Shown here: piece by piece, positions 25,688 to 33,925 of the stretch
Layout of the letters: each line of letters begins with the position of its first letter
Position numbering within the stretch: the first letter of the stretch is position 1
Translations under genes and position numbers: made by a program
Source: Halogeometricum limi
GTDB taxonomy: Archaea > Halobacteriota > Halobacteria > Halobacteriales > Haloferacaceae
Assembly: GCF_900115785.1 (NCBI RefSeq)
Contig: NZ_FOYS01000005.1
Span: 62,001 to 126,000 of the forward strand
Direction: 5' to 3'
Length of the DNA: 64,000 nucleotides
The notes under the pieces: model-generated
What the model saw: the letters and a program-made list of their open reading frames with translations, nothing else
The model's database searches: none
Told to the model about the DNA's origin: nothing

Positions 25688-27235
25688 CTACCCCTCGGGG
25701 AAGTACCGGTCCGCCAGTTCGCCGCGCACTATCTTCCCCGTCTCCGTCCGCGGGAGCGAGTCGCTCGTGACGACGTACTCTCGCGGCCGCTTGAAGTTCG
25801 CCAGTCCGTCGTGGTCGAGACAGAACTGCGAGAGGTCGTCGGCCGTGAGGTCGGCGTCCGTGACGACGACGGCGGTGACGACGTTGTCCCACTCGTCGTC
25901 GGGCGTCCCGAAGACGCACGCCTCTCTCACGTCGGGGTGGCTCTCCAGCGCGCGTTCGACTTCGGCGGGGTAAACGTTCTCGCCGCCGCTGAGTATCATG
26001 TTGTCAACCCGGTCGACGACGTAGAGGAAGCCGTCTTCGTCGACTTCGGCCACGTCTCGCGTCCGAAGCCAGCCGTCGAAGTACGTCTTCGCCTCGGCTT
26101 CGGGGTTGTCGATGTACCCCGTCGACATCCCGGGCCCGCGGGCGAGTATCTCGCCGCGCTCACCCGCGTCGACGGTGGCTTCGGGGTCGGGGTTCTCCGA
26201 CAGCGGGGCCGGTTCGACGACGCGGAGTTCGTAGGAGAACGCCTCCTTCCCGATGGTTCCGGGGCGCTCTCGCTGTACCTCGGGATGCGCGTACGACAAG
26301 TTCGGCCCTCCCTCGGTCATCCCGTACGTGTTGTAGATTCGCTCGCCGAGTCGCTCTGCGGTCTCTTCGACGAGACGCTTCGTCAGCGGCGAGCCACCGG
26401 TCCGGACGTACGACAGCGAACTCGTGTCGTACCCCTCCTCGGCCTGCACCGCGTTCAGCCGTCGCAACTGCGTCGGGACGGCGAGGAGTCCGGTCACGTC
26501 GCGTTCCTCGACGAGTTCGAGCGCTCCGCGCGGGTCGAACGACCGTTGGAGCACCACCGTCGCGCCCGCGACGAAGTGCGGGTAGAGCCACGCGTCCGTC
26601 GTCACCATGTGATACCACGGCGTCGTGCAGAGCGCCACGTCCGTCTCGTCTATTCCCTGCTCCATCACGCCCTGAATCGCCCCGTACCACAGTTGTTCTT
26701 GGTCGAACGGCACCGCCTTGGGCGTGCTCGTGGTCCCACTCGTGTAGAGGACGGCGCACTCGTCGCCGATTGGGTGGTCGTCTCGGCGGTCTGGCGACGC
26801 CGCGTCGAGAACCGCCTCGTACGACTCCACGTCGTCGTGTTCGACGGTTGCGTCGCCGGCGTGAATCGCGGCGTCGAACGTCCCTCTGTCCAGGAGTTCG
26901 AGCGCCGTCTCGACGTTCCCGTCGTCGAAGAGAAGCGCTCGGGCGGACGCCGTCTCCGCCATCTCGACGAGTTCTCCGGTCGTCGCGCGGAACGACAGTT
27001 GCACCGTCGCGACGCCCCGTTCGTTGCCCGCGAGCATCGCCGTTATCGCCGGCGGTCCGTTGTGCGCGAGGACAGCACAACGCGCGGACCCGACGCGCCT
27101 CTCCAGCGCGTTCGCGAGGCGCGTGCTTCGCTCGTCTAACTCGCGGTAACTGAACGCCCGTCCGTCTTCGGTGACGAGAGCCGTCTCAGTCGGATAACAC
27201 CGCACCGTCCTGTCGAACGCCTCTACGAGCTTCAT
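25688..27235 (-). CDS. AMP-forming acyl/aryl-CoA ligase
   Basis: A 515-aa ANL-superfamily adenylating enzyme. Core motifs are LYTSGTTSTPKAVPFDQ (P-loop, residues about 167-183), TYGMTEGGPNLSY (A5), DGWLRTRDVAEVDEDGFLYV (A7/A8 hinge) and the catalytic lysine near the C-terminus in PRTETGKIVRGEL. It converts a carboxylic acid, ATP and CoA into acyl-CoA via an acyl-adenylate. The neighbourhood (gentisate dioxygenase, thioesterase, IclR regulator) favours a benzoate-like or hydroxybenzoate substrate, but fatty acids cannot be excluded. The next gene on the same strand upstream is the IclR regulator. Confidence 0.88.
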   Translation of the reverse strand: MKLVEAFDRTVRCYPTETALVTEDGRAFSYRELDERSTRLANALERRVGSARCAVLAHNGPPAITAMLAGNERGVATVQLSFRATTGELVEMAETASARALLFDDGNVETALELLDRGTFDAAIHAGDATVEHDDVESYEAVLDAASPDRRDDHPIGDECAVLYTSGTTSTPKAVPFDQEQLWYGAIQGVMEQGIDETDVALCTTPWYHMVTTDAWLYPHFVAGATVVLQRSFDPRGALELVEERDVTGLLAVPTQLRRLNAVQAEEGYDTSSLSYVRTGGSPLTKRLVEETAERLGERIYNTYGMTEGGPNLSYAHPEVQRERPGTIGKEAFSYELRVVEPAPLSENPDPEATVDAGERGEILARGPGMSTGYIDNPEAEAKTYFDGWLRTRDVAEVDEDGFLYVVDRVDNMILSGGENVYPAEVERALESHPDVREACVFGTPDDEWDNVVTAVVVTDADLTADDLSQFCLDHDGLANFKRPREYVVTSDSLPRTETGKIVRGELADRYFPEG

Positions 27236-27335
27236 CGTGTGCTACGTTAGGAAGTACCGCTCCACCCACAGTATTAATTGTTCTGGTCGGGGGAGGCGCG
27301 TCGCGTTCGCCGTCACCGAACGCCGGTCGTTCGAC

Positions 27336-28103
27336 TCACCGGTACGCGAGGCTCACGTCTATCTCGTTCGTCGCGGCGCGCAACCGGTCGAGTATCTCGC
27401 CTTCGCACCGTTCTTTCGAGAGGCGGTGGGCCGGTCCGGCGACGCTCAACGCGCCCTGCACCTCGCCCTCGAATCTGAGGGGAACGCCGATGGCGTGGAT
27501 GCCCGCCAGGTCCTCGCTCTGGTTGAGCGCGTATCCCTGTTCTCGAATCCGCGCGAGTTCCTCGTTCAGTTCGTCTCGGTCGGTGATGGTGTCGTCCGTC
27601 CGGGCGGGCAGGCCGTGCGTGTCGACGATTCGGTTTACCTCGTCTTCCGGCAGGTGCGCCAGAATCGCCTTCCCACCGGAGTTGCAGTGCATGTGCGCCC
27701 ACGTCCCTAGGAGTTTGTTCACGTCGATGTCGTTCTCGCCGCCGCGGCCGTACACGTACATCGCCTTTCCGCCCTGGTGGGTGATGAGCCACGACATCTC
27801 TCCGGTCTCCCGTTCGAGCCTGTCCGCGGCGAACATCCCCGCGCGGAAGATGTCCAGTCGCCCGCGGACGTACTGTCCGTAGTCGAAGAACTGAAGCCCC
27901 AAGTGGTAGGTCTGGCCTCGCTTCACGACGAACCCGTGGTCGCGCATCGACGTCAGGTGACCGTGCACCGTGCTCTTCGCGACGCCCGCCGCCCGCGCCA
28001 GTTCGGTGACTCCCGCCCCGTCTCGCTCCCGCAGGAGTTCGATGAGAGCGAACAGCGTCTCGTCCGACTTGACCCCCCTCTTCGAGTCCGATTCGCGGTT
28101 CAT
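27336..28103 (-). CDS. IclR-family transcriptional regulator
   Basis: The protein (255 aa) has an N-terminal winged helix (ALIELLRERDGAGVTELARA, then AGVAKSTVHGHLTSMRDHGF, residues about 17-62) and a C-terminal GAF-like IclR effector domain (EMSWLITHQGGKAMYVY, NSGGKAILAHLPEDEV and the conserved GVPLRFEGEVQGALSVAGP). IclR proteins often control aromatic-acid degradation and sense pathway acids. ATG 28103 fits the HTH and has a TATA-like TAGTTAAATG 28 bases upstream. A palindrome at 28181-28199 in its own promoter region, repeated at 28416-28434 before the next gene, is a good operator candidate. Confidence 0.9.
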   Translation of the reverse strand: MNRESDSKRGVKSDETLFALIELLRERDGAGVTELARAAGVAKSTVHGHLTSMRDHGFVVKRGQTYHLGLQFFDYGQYVRGRLDIFRAGMFAADRLERETGEMSWLITHQGGKAMYVYGRGGENDIDVNKLLGTWAHMHCNSGGKAILAHLPEDEVNRIVDTHGLPARTDDTITDRDELNEELARIREQGYALNQSEDLAGIHAIGVPLRFEGEVQGALSVAGPAHRLSKERCEGEILDRLRAATNEIDVSLAYR

Positions 28104-28125
28104 ACCGACGTACACGGCCACCGCG

Positions 28126-28135
28126 TAGTTAAATG
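28126..28135 (-). promoter_or_regulatory. TATA-like element for the IclR gene
   Basis: CATTTAACTA on the minus strand centred about 28 bases before ATG 28103. Confidence 0.45.
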
Positions 28136-28180
28136 TCCAGTGTCGTCCGAACCGCTTCGACTCCGCCGAACGACACCCTT

Positions 28181-28199
28181 TGTTCGGTGACATCGAACG
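28181..28199. promoter_or_regulatory. Putative IclR operator, copy 1
   Basis: TGTTCGGTGACATCGAACG is an almost perfect palindrome built on TTCGrTGnCAyCGAA. It lies 78 bases upstream of the IclR start and recurs with one change at 28416-28434. Binding by the IclR protein is inferred from position and symmetry. Confidence 0.5.
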
Positions 28200-28281
28200 C
28201 GCTCCGTGGTTCCTATCCCGGCTGTACTCGGCTGAGAGGCGCGCGACTCTGTCACGAACGATCACGAAACTGGCACTGCCG

Positions 28282-28301
28282 TTACAGGGTTAGTCCTGTA
28301 A
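28282..28301. promoter_or_regulatory. Inverted repeat TTACAGG-N6-CCTGTAA
   Basis: A perfect 7-bp dyad with a 6-base spacer in the middle of the intergenic region. It is not followed by a T-tract, so an operator is likelier than a terminator. Confidence 0.35.
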
Positions 28302-28415
28302 TCTCTCGCGTATCGACGAGGTGAGGACGATTTCTGCACTTTCGGACGCTCTCTGCCCAATATTCTGGTTAGATACTCTCGCTACACCGCCTCTGTTTCG
28401 GTCCGAGCACAGTTC

Positions 28416-28434
28416 TGTTCGGTGTCATCGAACG
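28416..28434. promoter_or_regulatory. Putative IclR operator, copy 2
   Basis: TGTTCGGTGTCATCGAACG matches copy 1 at 18 of 19 bases and lies 98 bases before the start at 28532, just upstream of the TATA-like element there. One regulator could thus control both divergent genes. Confidence 0.5.
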
Positions 28435-28500
28435 AGATGTCGCCAGCGCCGATACTCCGGCCGGTGCGGGGGAACGCCGCGTCGGTCCGTTCGCGTAAAC

Positions 28501-28507
28501 ACTTATC
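28501..28507 (+). promoter_or_regulatory. TATA-like element for the gene at 28532
   Basis: ACTTATC centred about 28 bases before ATG 28532, consistent with a leaderless transcript. Confidence 0.45.
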
Positions 28508-28531
28508 TGGTACTGGCCGAGCATTGAACGT

Positions 28532-28852
28532 ATGTCGTACCAGTCCGATCTCACAGCAAAAGCGGCGTCCGCGGAGGGACTCCCGGACCCGCACGACGTC
28601 GTGGCAAAAGACGAGGAGGTACCGCTCGACGCCCTGTTCTCCGACGAGTTCGTCCGCGCGCACTCCGGATTCGATTCGTTCGACCAGATGGTCGCCGCGA
28701 GTCCGTCGGACGCGACGACGGCGGGGGAACTCGGCCGCGTCACCGACGGCGAGTGGGACGCGTTCGTCGCCGAGACGACGGACTTCGCCGACGAGTCGGA
28801 GATGGTGTTCGCCGCGATAGACCGCTGGGTGGCCGCCGAACTCGGGCTATGA
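28532..28852 (+). CDS. Hypothetical acidic protein, possibly IclR-controlled
   Basis: The product (106 aa) is acidic and helical (SDEFVRAHSGFDSFDQMVAA, then EWDAFVAETTDFADESEMVF and a final RWVAAELGL). No catalytic or binding motif is recognised. It begins a plus-strand unit with the FAD monooxygenase 61 bp downstream and has a promoter with one copy of the palindromic operator candidate. Its wording resembles no family I can name; a small partner or stability factor of the oxygenase is possible. Confidence 0.75.
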   Translation: MSYQSDLTAKAASAEGLPDPHDVVAKDEEVPLDALFSDEFVRAHSGFDSFDQMVAASPSDATTAGELGRVTDGEWDAFVAETTDFADESEMVFAAIDRWVAAELGL

Positions 28853-28913
28853 TACACGATGGCACGCAACAGAACGGTTATGACGGCCGCATCGAAAGAC
28901 GAGGGCAGAGACG

Positions 28914-30143
28914 ATGATTGAGACTGACGCGGACCGTCCGGTGCTCGTCGCCGGCGCCGGTCCGACAGGGATGACGACTGCGCTCGCACTGCACGCTCGG
29001 GGCGTTCCGGTGACTATCGTCGAAGCCGAGTCCGAGGACCGCGACCGGTCCGGGAGTCGAGCGATATACGTCCACGGGACGACGCTTCGGACCTTAGAGC
29101 GAATCCACCCGGGACTCGGGATGGACCTCGTCGAGGAGGGGTTGGTCTGGCCGACCCGACGGACGTGCTGGCGGGGCAAAGAGGTGTTCTCGCGGACGTA
29201 CGACAACCCCGGCGGGTCGGGTGACGTTCCGCACTTCTCCAGCATCCCGCAGGTCCGTACCGAGGCGTACATGCGCGAGGCCCTCGACGCGGCGGGCATC
29301 GACATCCACTGGGACGCCGCCGTCGAGACTGTCGAGACGAGTCCCGACGGCGTCCGCGTCGAGACGGCCGACGGGCGGACGTGGGACGTACCGTACCTCG
29401 TCGGCGCCGACGGCGGGGGGTCGACCGTCCGAAACGAAATCGGTGCGAACTTCGACGGCGACCAGTCGGAGAACTCCTTCATCATCGCCGACGTCGACGA
29501 AGTCGACGAGGACCCACTACCGCTCGAACGACTGTTCCACTACGACGACCCGAGCGTCGGCGGCAGAAACGTCCTCCTCGTCCCCTTCACCGGCGGATGG
29601 CGACTCGACGTGCAGTGCATCGAGGGCGACGACCCCGAAGAACTCTGCAGCGACGAACAGATGCGGGAGTTCGTCACCGCGGTCATGGGCGAACGCTACG
29701 CCGACAACGTCTCGTGGGTGTCGAGTTACAAGTTCCTGCAGGTGATGGCCGACACGTTCGTCGACGAACACCGCCGCGTCCTCCTCGTCGGCGAGGCGGC
29801 GCACTTGCTCGCGCCGTTCGGCGCGCGCGGCATGAACTCCGGCATCGCGGACGCCGACGAGGCGGCGTCGGCCATCGCCGCCGCGTACCGCGCGCGCGTC
29901 GACGCCGTCGCGCGCGACGAAGTCGAACTGTACGCCGCGCGTCGCGAGAAAGCGGCGGAGTACAACCTGGCCGCGGCCGGACAAGCCCTGGAGTACCTGC
30001 AAGGAGAGAACCCGGCGACGGTACTCCGAAAAGAGGCGGCGGCGTCGCTCGCCGACCACTTCGAGGTGGCGGGCGAATACTTAGACGACGCGCCGTACGG
30101 CCCGCACGGCAGTCCGCCCATCGTCACGACCGGAAACTACTGA
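28914..30143 (+). CDS. FAD-dependent aromatic monooxygenase (PheA/TfdB-like)
   Basis: The protein (409 aa) is a group A flavin hydroxylase. The FAD motif GAGPTGMTTALALHARG is at about residues 14-30, the DG motif is LVGADGGGSTVRNEIG (about 163-178) and the second FAD motif is GEAAHLLAPFGARGMNSGIA (about 293-312). These enzymes hydroxylate phenolic acids with NAD(P)H and O2. The region also encodes a gentisate dioxygenase-like protein, thioesterase and CoA ligases, so 3-hydroxybenzoate 6-hydroxylation (free acid or CoA ester) to gentisate is a natural proposal. The C-terminus lacks the thioredoxin-like domain of phenol hydroxylase. Confidence 0.87.
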   Translation: MIETDADRPVLVAGAGPTGMTTALALHARGVPVTIVEAESEDRDRSGSRAIYVHGTTLRTLERIHPGLGMDLVEEGLVWPTRRTCWRGKEVFSRTYDNPGGSGDVPHFSSIPQVRTEAYMREALDAAGIDIHWDAAVETVETSPDGVRVETADGRTWDVPYLVGADGGGSTVRNEIGANFDGDQSENSFIIADVDEVDEDPLPLERLFHYDDPSVGGRNVLLVPFTGGWRLDVQCIEGDDPEELCSDEQMREFVTAVMGERYADNVSWVSSYKFLQVMADTFVDEHRRVLLVGEAAHLLAPFGARGMNSGIADADEAASAIAAAYRARVDAVARDEVELYAARREKAAEYNLAAAGQALEYLQGENPATVLRKEAAASLADHFEVAGEYLDDAPYGPHGSPPIVTTGNY

Positions 30144-30428
30144 ACGGGGCGGCCGACTCGGACCACACCCTCGGCGACGACGAAAGTAGTTGTACTAACA
30201 CGAACGCCATTCGACGGCGAAATTCCGGTCCGTGCGGTTCTTCCGTGCGATGTCGGCGGCGTGTTGAGTTTAGCCGAGTAACTGACTCGATTTCGAGTGA
30301 ACTCTCTTCACACGTTTTACTCCGTACTGCCCCCCCAATTTACGTCCGATACTCCATACGGGATACTCACTCGATTGCGGGTTGTCGCTTCAGTCCTCGG
30401 CTCCCGTCCGTCGAGACGACTCCCCCGG

Positions 30429-30454
30429 CCGCGTCTGCATCTGTACAGACGCGG
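30429..30454. other. Stem-loop, 9-bp perfect stem
   Basis: CCGCGTCTG and CAGACGCGG pair around an 8-base loop. It lies 285 bp after the monooxygenase stop and 240 bp before the next start and is not directly followed by a T-tract, so it could be a structured RNA element or a protein-binding site rather than a terminator. Confidence 0.35.
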
Positions 30455-30660
30455 GGTCCCTCACAAATAGTTATGTTTGACTGTGGTTCTCAGTGAGGCC
30501 TCTGCTCCTCTCCGTCCGCGACGGTTCGGGCGACAAGGGGAGCGCTGTCCTCGCGCCACAGATGTTTACAACTGTGAAAACGGCATCGTGTACGCGTCGC
30601 GTCGGGCGTTCTCTCGGCGCGCCGTCTCGAACCGGCGACTCACGGGGGTAAACACGAATC

Positions 30661-30670
30661 ATTAATAATT
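30661..30670 (+). promoter_or_regulatory. TATA-like element for the aldehyde dehydrogenase gene
   Basis: ATTAATAATT centred about 27 bases before ATG 30693, consistent with a leaderless mRNA. Confidence 0.55.
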
Positions 30671-30692
30671 CGGGCTCCGTGACGAACATGTA

Positions 30693-32144
30693 ATGGAATA
30701 CAACGGCCCAACGCAGTTGTACGTCGACGGCCAGTGGACCGACGCCGAGTCGGGAGAGACGATTCGGACGGTAGACCCCGCGACGGAGGAGGAGTACGCC
30801 ACCGTCGCGAAGGCGGACGCAGAAGACGTCGAACGTGCGGTCGACGCCGCGTCCCGCGCGATGGAGCGTGGCAGCGAGTGGCGCGAACTCGACCCGGGCG
30901 CGCGCGGTGCGGCGCTCCGTCGGATGGCCGACGCCATCGAGGAGATGAAAGACGAGATTACGCTGGTCGAATCGCACGACAACGGCAAGACGCCGTTCGA
31001 GGCGGGCATCGAGATTCAGATGGTCATCGACACGTTCCGCTACTTCGCCGGGTGGACGGACAAACTGACGGGCGAACACAACCCCGTCCCCGGCGAACGC
31101 CTGAACTACACGACGCGCGAACCCCTCGGCGTGACGGCGCACATCGTCCCGTGGAACTATCCGTTCCAACTCGCCGGTCGTTCCATCGCACCCGCACTCG
31201 CCTGCGGTAACTCCGCCGTCGTGAAGCCGTCGAGCGAGACACCGCTGTCTGCGCTGTACTACGCGCTCGCCGCCGAGGAGGCGGGCCTCCCGGACGGTGT
31301 CGTCAACGTCGTCCCCGGGTCGGGGTCCGGCGCGGGCGCGACGCTCGCACAGCATCCCGACGTGGCGCACATCGCCTTCACCGGCAGTACCGAAATCGGG
31401 AAGGGCGTCATGGCCGACGCCGCGCAGAACGTCACCGGCGTGACGCTCGAACTCGGCGGCAAAGGCCCCCAACTCGTTTTCCCCGACGCTGACCTGGGTG
31501 CCGCCGCGAAGGGCGTCCACTACGGCATCTTCATGAACGCCGGGCAGATGTGCTGGGCCGGGTCGCGCTTGCTCGTCCACGAGGACGTGGCCGACGACGT
31601 CGTCCAACACGTCGTCGAAGGAGCGAAGTCCACTCCGCTCGGTTCCGGTATCGACGACGACGGTCGGATGGGTCCGATGGTCAGCGAGGACCAGCGACAG
31701 ACCGTCCTCGACTACATCGAGACGGCCAGAGAGGAGGGCGCAACGGTGGAGTACGGCGGCGGCGTCCCCGAGGACAAAGAGACGGGCTACTTCGTCGAAC
31801 CGACCGTCCTGACCGACGTGACGAACGACATGACCGTCGCCCGCGAGGAGATATTCGGTCCCGTCCTCTCGGTCATCGAGTTCTCGGACGAACAGGAGGC
31901 GCTGGAGATAGCCAACGACTCGCCGTACGGCCTCCTCTCCGGCATCTGGACGACTGACCTCTCGCGCGCGCACCGCGTCGCCGACGCTCTCGACTACGGG
32001 ATGGTCAGCGTCAACGAGTATCCGGTGACGTTCCCGCAGACGCCGTTCGGCGGCACGAAGCAGAGCGGACACGGCCGCGAACAGGGACTCGAAGCCGTCC
32101 ACGAGTACACGCAGACGAAGAACGTGAACGTCAAACTCGACTGA
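30693..32144 (+). CDS. NAD(P)-dependent aldehyde dehydrogenase
   Basis: A full-length 483-aa ALDH. The general base E253 lies in LELGGKGPQ and the nucleophile C287 in NAGQMCWAG. The cofactor-binding segments IVPWNYPFQL (about 151-160) and FTGSTEIGKGVM (about 229-240) are intact, and the C-terminus has FGGTKQSGHGREQG. It oxidises an aldehyde to an acid in the cytoplasm. In a genome with phenylacetate genes but no fused PaaZ in this window, it could serve as the 3-oxo-5,6-dehydrosuberyl-CoA semialdehyde dehydrogenase, or oxidise an aromatic aldehyde; both are inference. Convergent with the enoyl-CoA hydratase gene. Confidence 0.9.
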   Translation: MEYNGPTQLYVDGQWTDAESGETIRTVDPATEEEYATVAKADAEDVERAVDAASRAMERGSEWRELDPGARGAALRRMADAIEEMKDEITLVESHDNGKTPFEAGIEIQMVIDTFRYFAGWTDKLTGEHNPVPGERLNYTTREPLGVTAHIVPWNYPFQLAGRSIAPALACGNSAVVKPSSETPLSALYYALAAEEAGLPDGVVNVVPGSGSGAGATLAQHPDVAHIAFTGSTEIGKGVMADAAQNVTGVTLELGGKGPQLVFPDADLGAAAKGVHYGIFMNAGQMCWAGSRLLVHEDVADDVVQHVVEGAKSTPLGSGIDDDGRMGPMVSEDQRQTVLDYIETAREEGATVEYGGGVPEDKETGYFVEPTVLTDVTNDMTVAREEIFGPVLSVIEFSDEQEALEIANDSPYGLLSGIWTTDLSRAHRVADALDYGMVSVNEYPVTFPQTPFGGTKQSGHGREQGLEAVHEYTQTKNVNVKLD

Positions 32145-32170
32145 CGGTCAAGAAAGAAAGAGCGGACGAC

Positions 32171-32965
32171 TCACTCGCCGCGCCACTCGGGGTCGCGGTC
32201 CTCGAAGAACGCGTCGATACCTTCGTTCTTGTCGTGGGAGGCGAACAGTTGGAAGAAGAGGTTCGCCTCGTAGTCGAGTCCGTCGTCCAGACCGAGGCGA
32301 CTGCTCGCCTTCACGGCTTCCTTCCCCAGTTCGAGCGCCAGCGGCGACTTGTTGGCGATGGACGCCGTCAACTCGGCGACGCGCTCGTCGAACTCCTCGT
32401 CCGAACAGACGACGTCGACGAGTCCGATGTCCTTCGCCTCGGTTGCACTCACGAGTTCGCCCGTCAGAATCAGGCGCATCGCTTGCCCCTCGCCCACGAG
32501 GCGGGGAAGGCGCTGGGTGCCGCCGCCGCCGGGGATGAGACCGAGATTTATCTCCGGTTGGCCGACCTTGGCCCGTTCGTGCGCGATGCGGATGTCGCAG
32601 GCGAGTGCGAGTTCGCATCCGCCGCCGAGTGCGTGTCCGTTGAGGCGGGCGACGACGGGTTGCGGAAGGTTTTCGACGGCCTCGTACACCCGAGGACGAC
32701 GACTCGCCTCACGCTGTTCGAAGGTGTCGCGCTCGCGCAACTCGGAGACGTCCGCGCCCGCGACGAACGCCTTCGCCTCGTCGGACCCCGTGAGGACGAC
32801 GACGCGCGCGTCGCTGTCGGCGATGCGTTCCGTCAGGCGCTTCAGTTCGGTTCGGACCTGTCCGTTGAGGGCGTTCCGCGCGTCCGGTCGGTCGATGGTG
32901 ACCGTCGCGACGTGGTCGTCGACGTCGAGACGGACGAGGTCACAGTCGTCGGCGTGCAGGCTCAT
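32171..32965 (-). CDS. Enoyl-CoA hydratase/isomerase
   Basis: The protein (264 aa) is a crotonase-fold enzyme. The oxyanion-hole segments are KAFVAGADVSEL (about 68-79) and LNGHALGGGCELALACDI (about 109-126). The catalytic Glu pair is present in QPEINLGLIPGGGGTQRLPR (about 140-159). It hydrates trans-2-enoyl-CoA, as in beta-oxidation or the lower phenylacetate route. It overlaps the 3-hydroxyacyl-CoA dehydrogenase gene by 4 bp (ATGA), so the two are made together as separate polypeptides. ATG 32965 is used; the frame stays open much further upstream without similarity. Confidence 0.93.
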   Translation of the reverse strand: MSLHADDCDLVRLDVDDHVATVTIDRPDARNALNGQVRTELKRLTERIADSDARVVVLTGSDEAKAFVAGADVSELRERDTFEQREASRRPRVYEAVENLPQPVVARLNGHALGGGCELALACDIRIAHERAKVGQPEINLGLIPGGGGTQRLPRLVGEGQAMRLILTGELVSATEAKDIGLVDVVCSDEEFDERVAELTASIANKSPLALELGKEAVKASSRLGLDDGLDYEANLFFQLFASHDKNEGIDAFFEDRDPEWRGE

Positions 32966-33843
32966 CGTCCACCCTCGTCGGCGGGGCGGACCGCTTCGCC
33001 GTCTTCCCAGACGTAGAACCCCTCGCCCGACTTCTTCCCGAGGTTGCCCGCGCGGACCTTCCGCTTGAGGACTTGCGGCGGGCGGAACCGTTCGCCCAAC
33101 TCCTCGCGGAGGTACTCCAAGATGTCCAGACGGACGTCGAGTCCGACGACGTCGGTCAGTTTCAGCGGCCCCATCGGATGCCGGTAGCCCAGTTCCATCG
33201 CCGCGTCGATGTCCTCCGCCGAGGCGACGCCCTCCTCGACCATCCGCATCGCCTCGCACCCGAGGGCGACGCCGAGTCGCGAGGAGGCAAAGCCCGGCGA
33301 GTCGGTGACTTCCACGGCCGTCTTGTCGATGTCGGCGACGAACTCGCGGGCGAACGACAGCGTCTCCTCGCTCGTCTGTTCGGCGACGACGACTTCGACC
33401 AGCCCCATGATGTGAACAGGGTTGAAAAAGTGCAGGCCGACGGCGCGGGAGGGGTCGGAGAGGACGCTCGCGACTTCCGTCACCGACAGCGACGAGGTGT
33501 TCGAGGCGACGACGGCGTCGGCGGCGGCGTGTTCTTCCACGTCCTCGAACGTCTCGCGCTTGATGTCGATGTCTTCGGGGACGGCCTCTATCACCAACGC
33601 CACGCCCGACACCGCCTCCGCGAGGTCGGTGTAGCCCTCGATTCGGTCGAACGCGGCGTCGGCCTCCTCCTGCGTCAGTTTGTCCCGTTCGACACCGCCG
33701 TCCAAGTTCGACCGAATCGCGTCCAGACCGCTCTCGACGTACTCCATCTCGATGTCCCGGAGTCTGACGTCGTGGCCCGCCATCGCGGTCACCTGTGCGA
33801 TGCCGTGACCCATGGTCCCGGCACCGAGTACACACACTTGCAT
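32962..33843 (-). CDS. 3-hydroxyacyl-CoA dehydrogenase
   Basis: The protein (293 aa) has the NAD-binding motif VCVLGAGTMGHGIAQVTAMA at the N-terminus, the catalytic His in VGLHFFNPVHIMGLVEVV (about 136-153), and the C-terminal domain with GYRHPMGPLKLTDVVGLD. It oxidises (S)-3-hydroxyacyl-CoA to 3-oxoacyl-CoA with NAD+. A length of about 290 aa is normal for stand-alone PaaH/HbdA-type enzymes. It is coupled to the hydratase downstream and lies near a thiolase, giving a full hydratase-dehydrogenase-thiolase set. Confidence 0.93.
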   Translation of the reverse strand: MQVCVLGAGTMGHGIAQVTAMAGHDVRLRDIEMEYVESGLDAIRSNLDGGVERDKLTQEEADAAFDRIEGYTDLAEAVSGVALVIEAVPEDIDIKRETFEDVEEHAAADAVVASNTSSLSVTEVASVLSDPSRAVGLHFFNPVHIMGLVEVVVAEQTSEETLSFAREFVADIDKTAVEVTDSPGFASSRLGVALGCEAMRMVEEGVASAEDIDAAMELGYRHPMGPLKLTDVVGLDVRLDILEYLREELGERFRPPQVLKRKVRAGNLGKKSGEGFYVWEDGEAVRPADEGGR

Positions 33844-33925
33844 CGTCTCTCTGCACGGCGCGGCAACGATAAAAAACCACCCACCCGGCGTGGGTCGCGG
33901 GCCGCCGCCGCGAGTGTTCCGACGG

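Larger units (their letters stand above)
30144..30692. other. Long intergenic region with stem-loop and promoter
   Basis: No gene is supported. It contains a 9-bp stem-loop (30429-30454), a TTTACAACTGTGAAAA patch at 30565-30580 that resembles the TTACA/TGTAA elements near 46957 and 51484, and the promoter of the aldehyde dehydrogenase gene. Confidence 0.4.

Noticed and set aside
32171-33880. A single 569-aa fusion of hydroxyacyl-CoA dehydrogenase region and enoyl-CoA hydratase
   Set aside because: The upstream part of this frame is an Arg-rich shadow of the dehydrogenase gene, which is read in another frame. The two enzymes are separate, with a 4-bp overlap.
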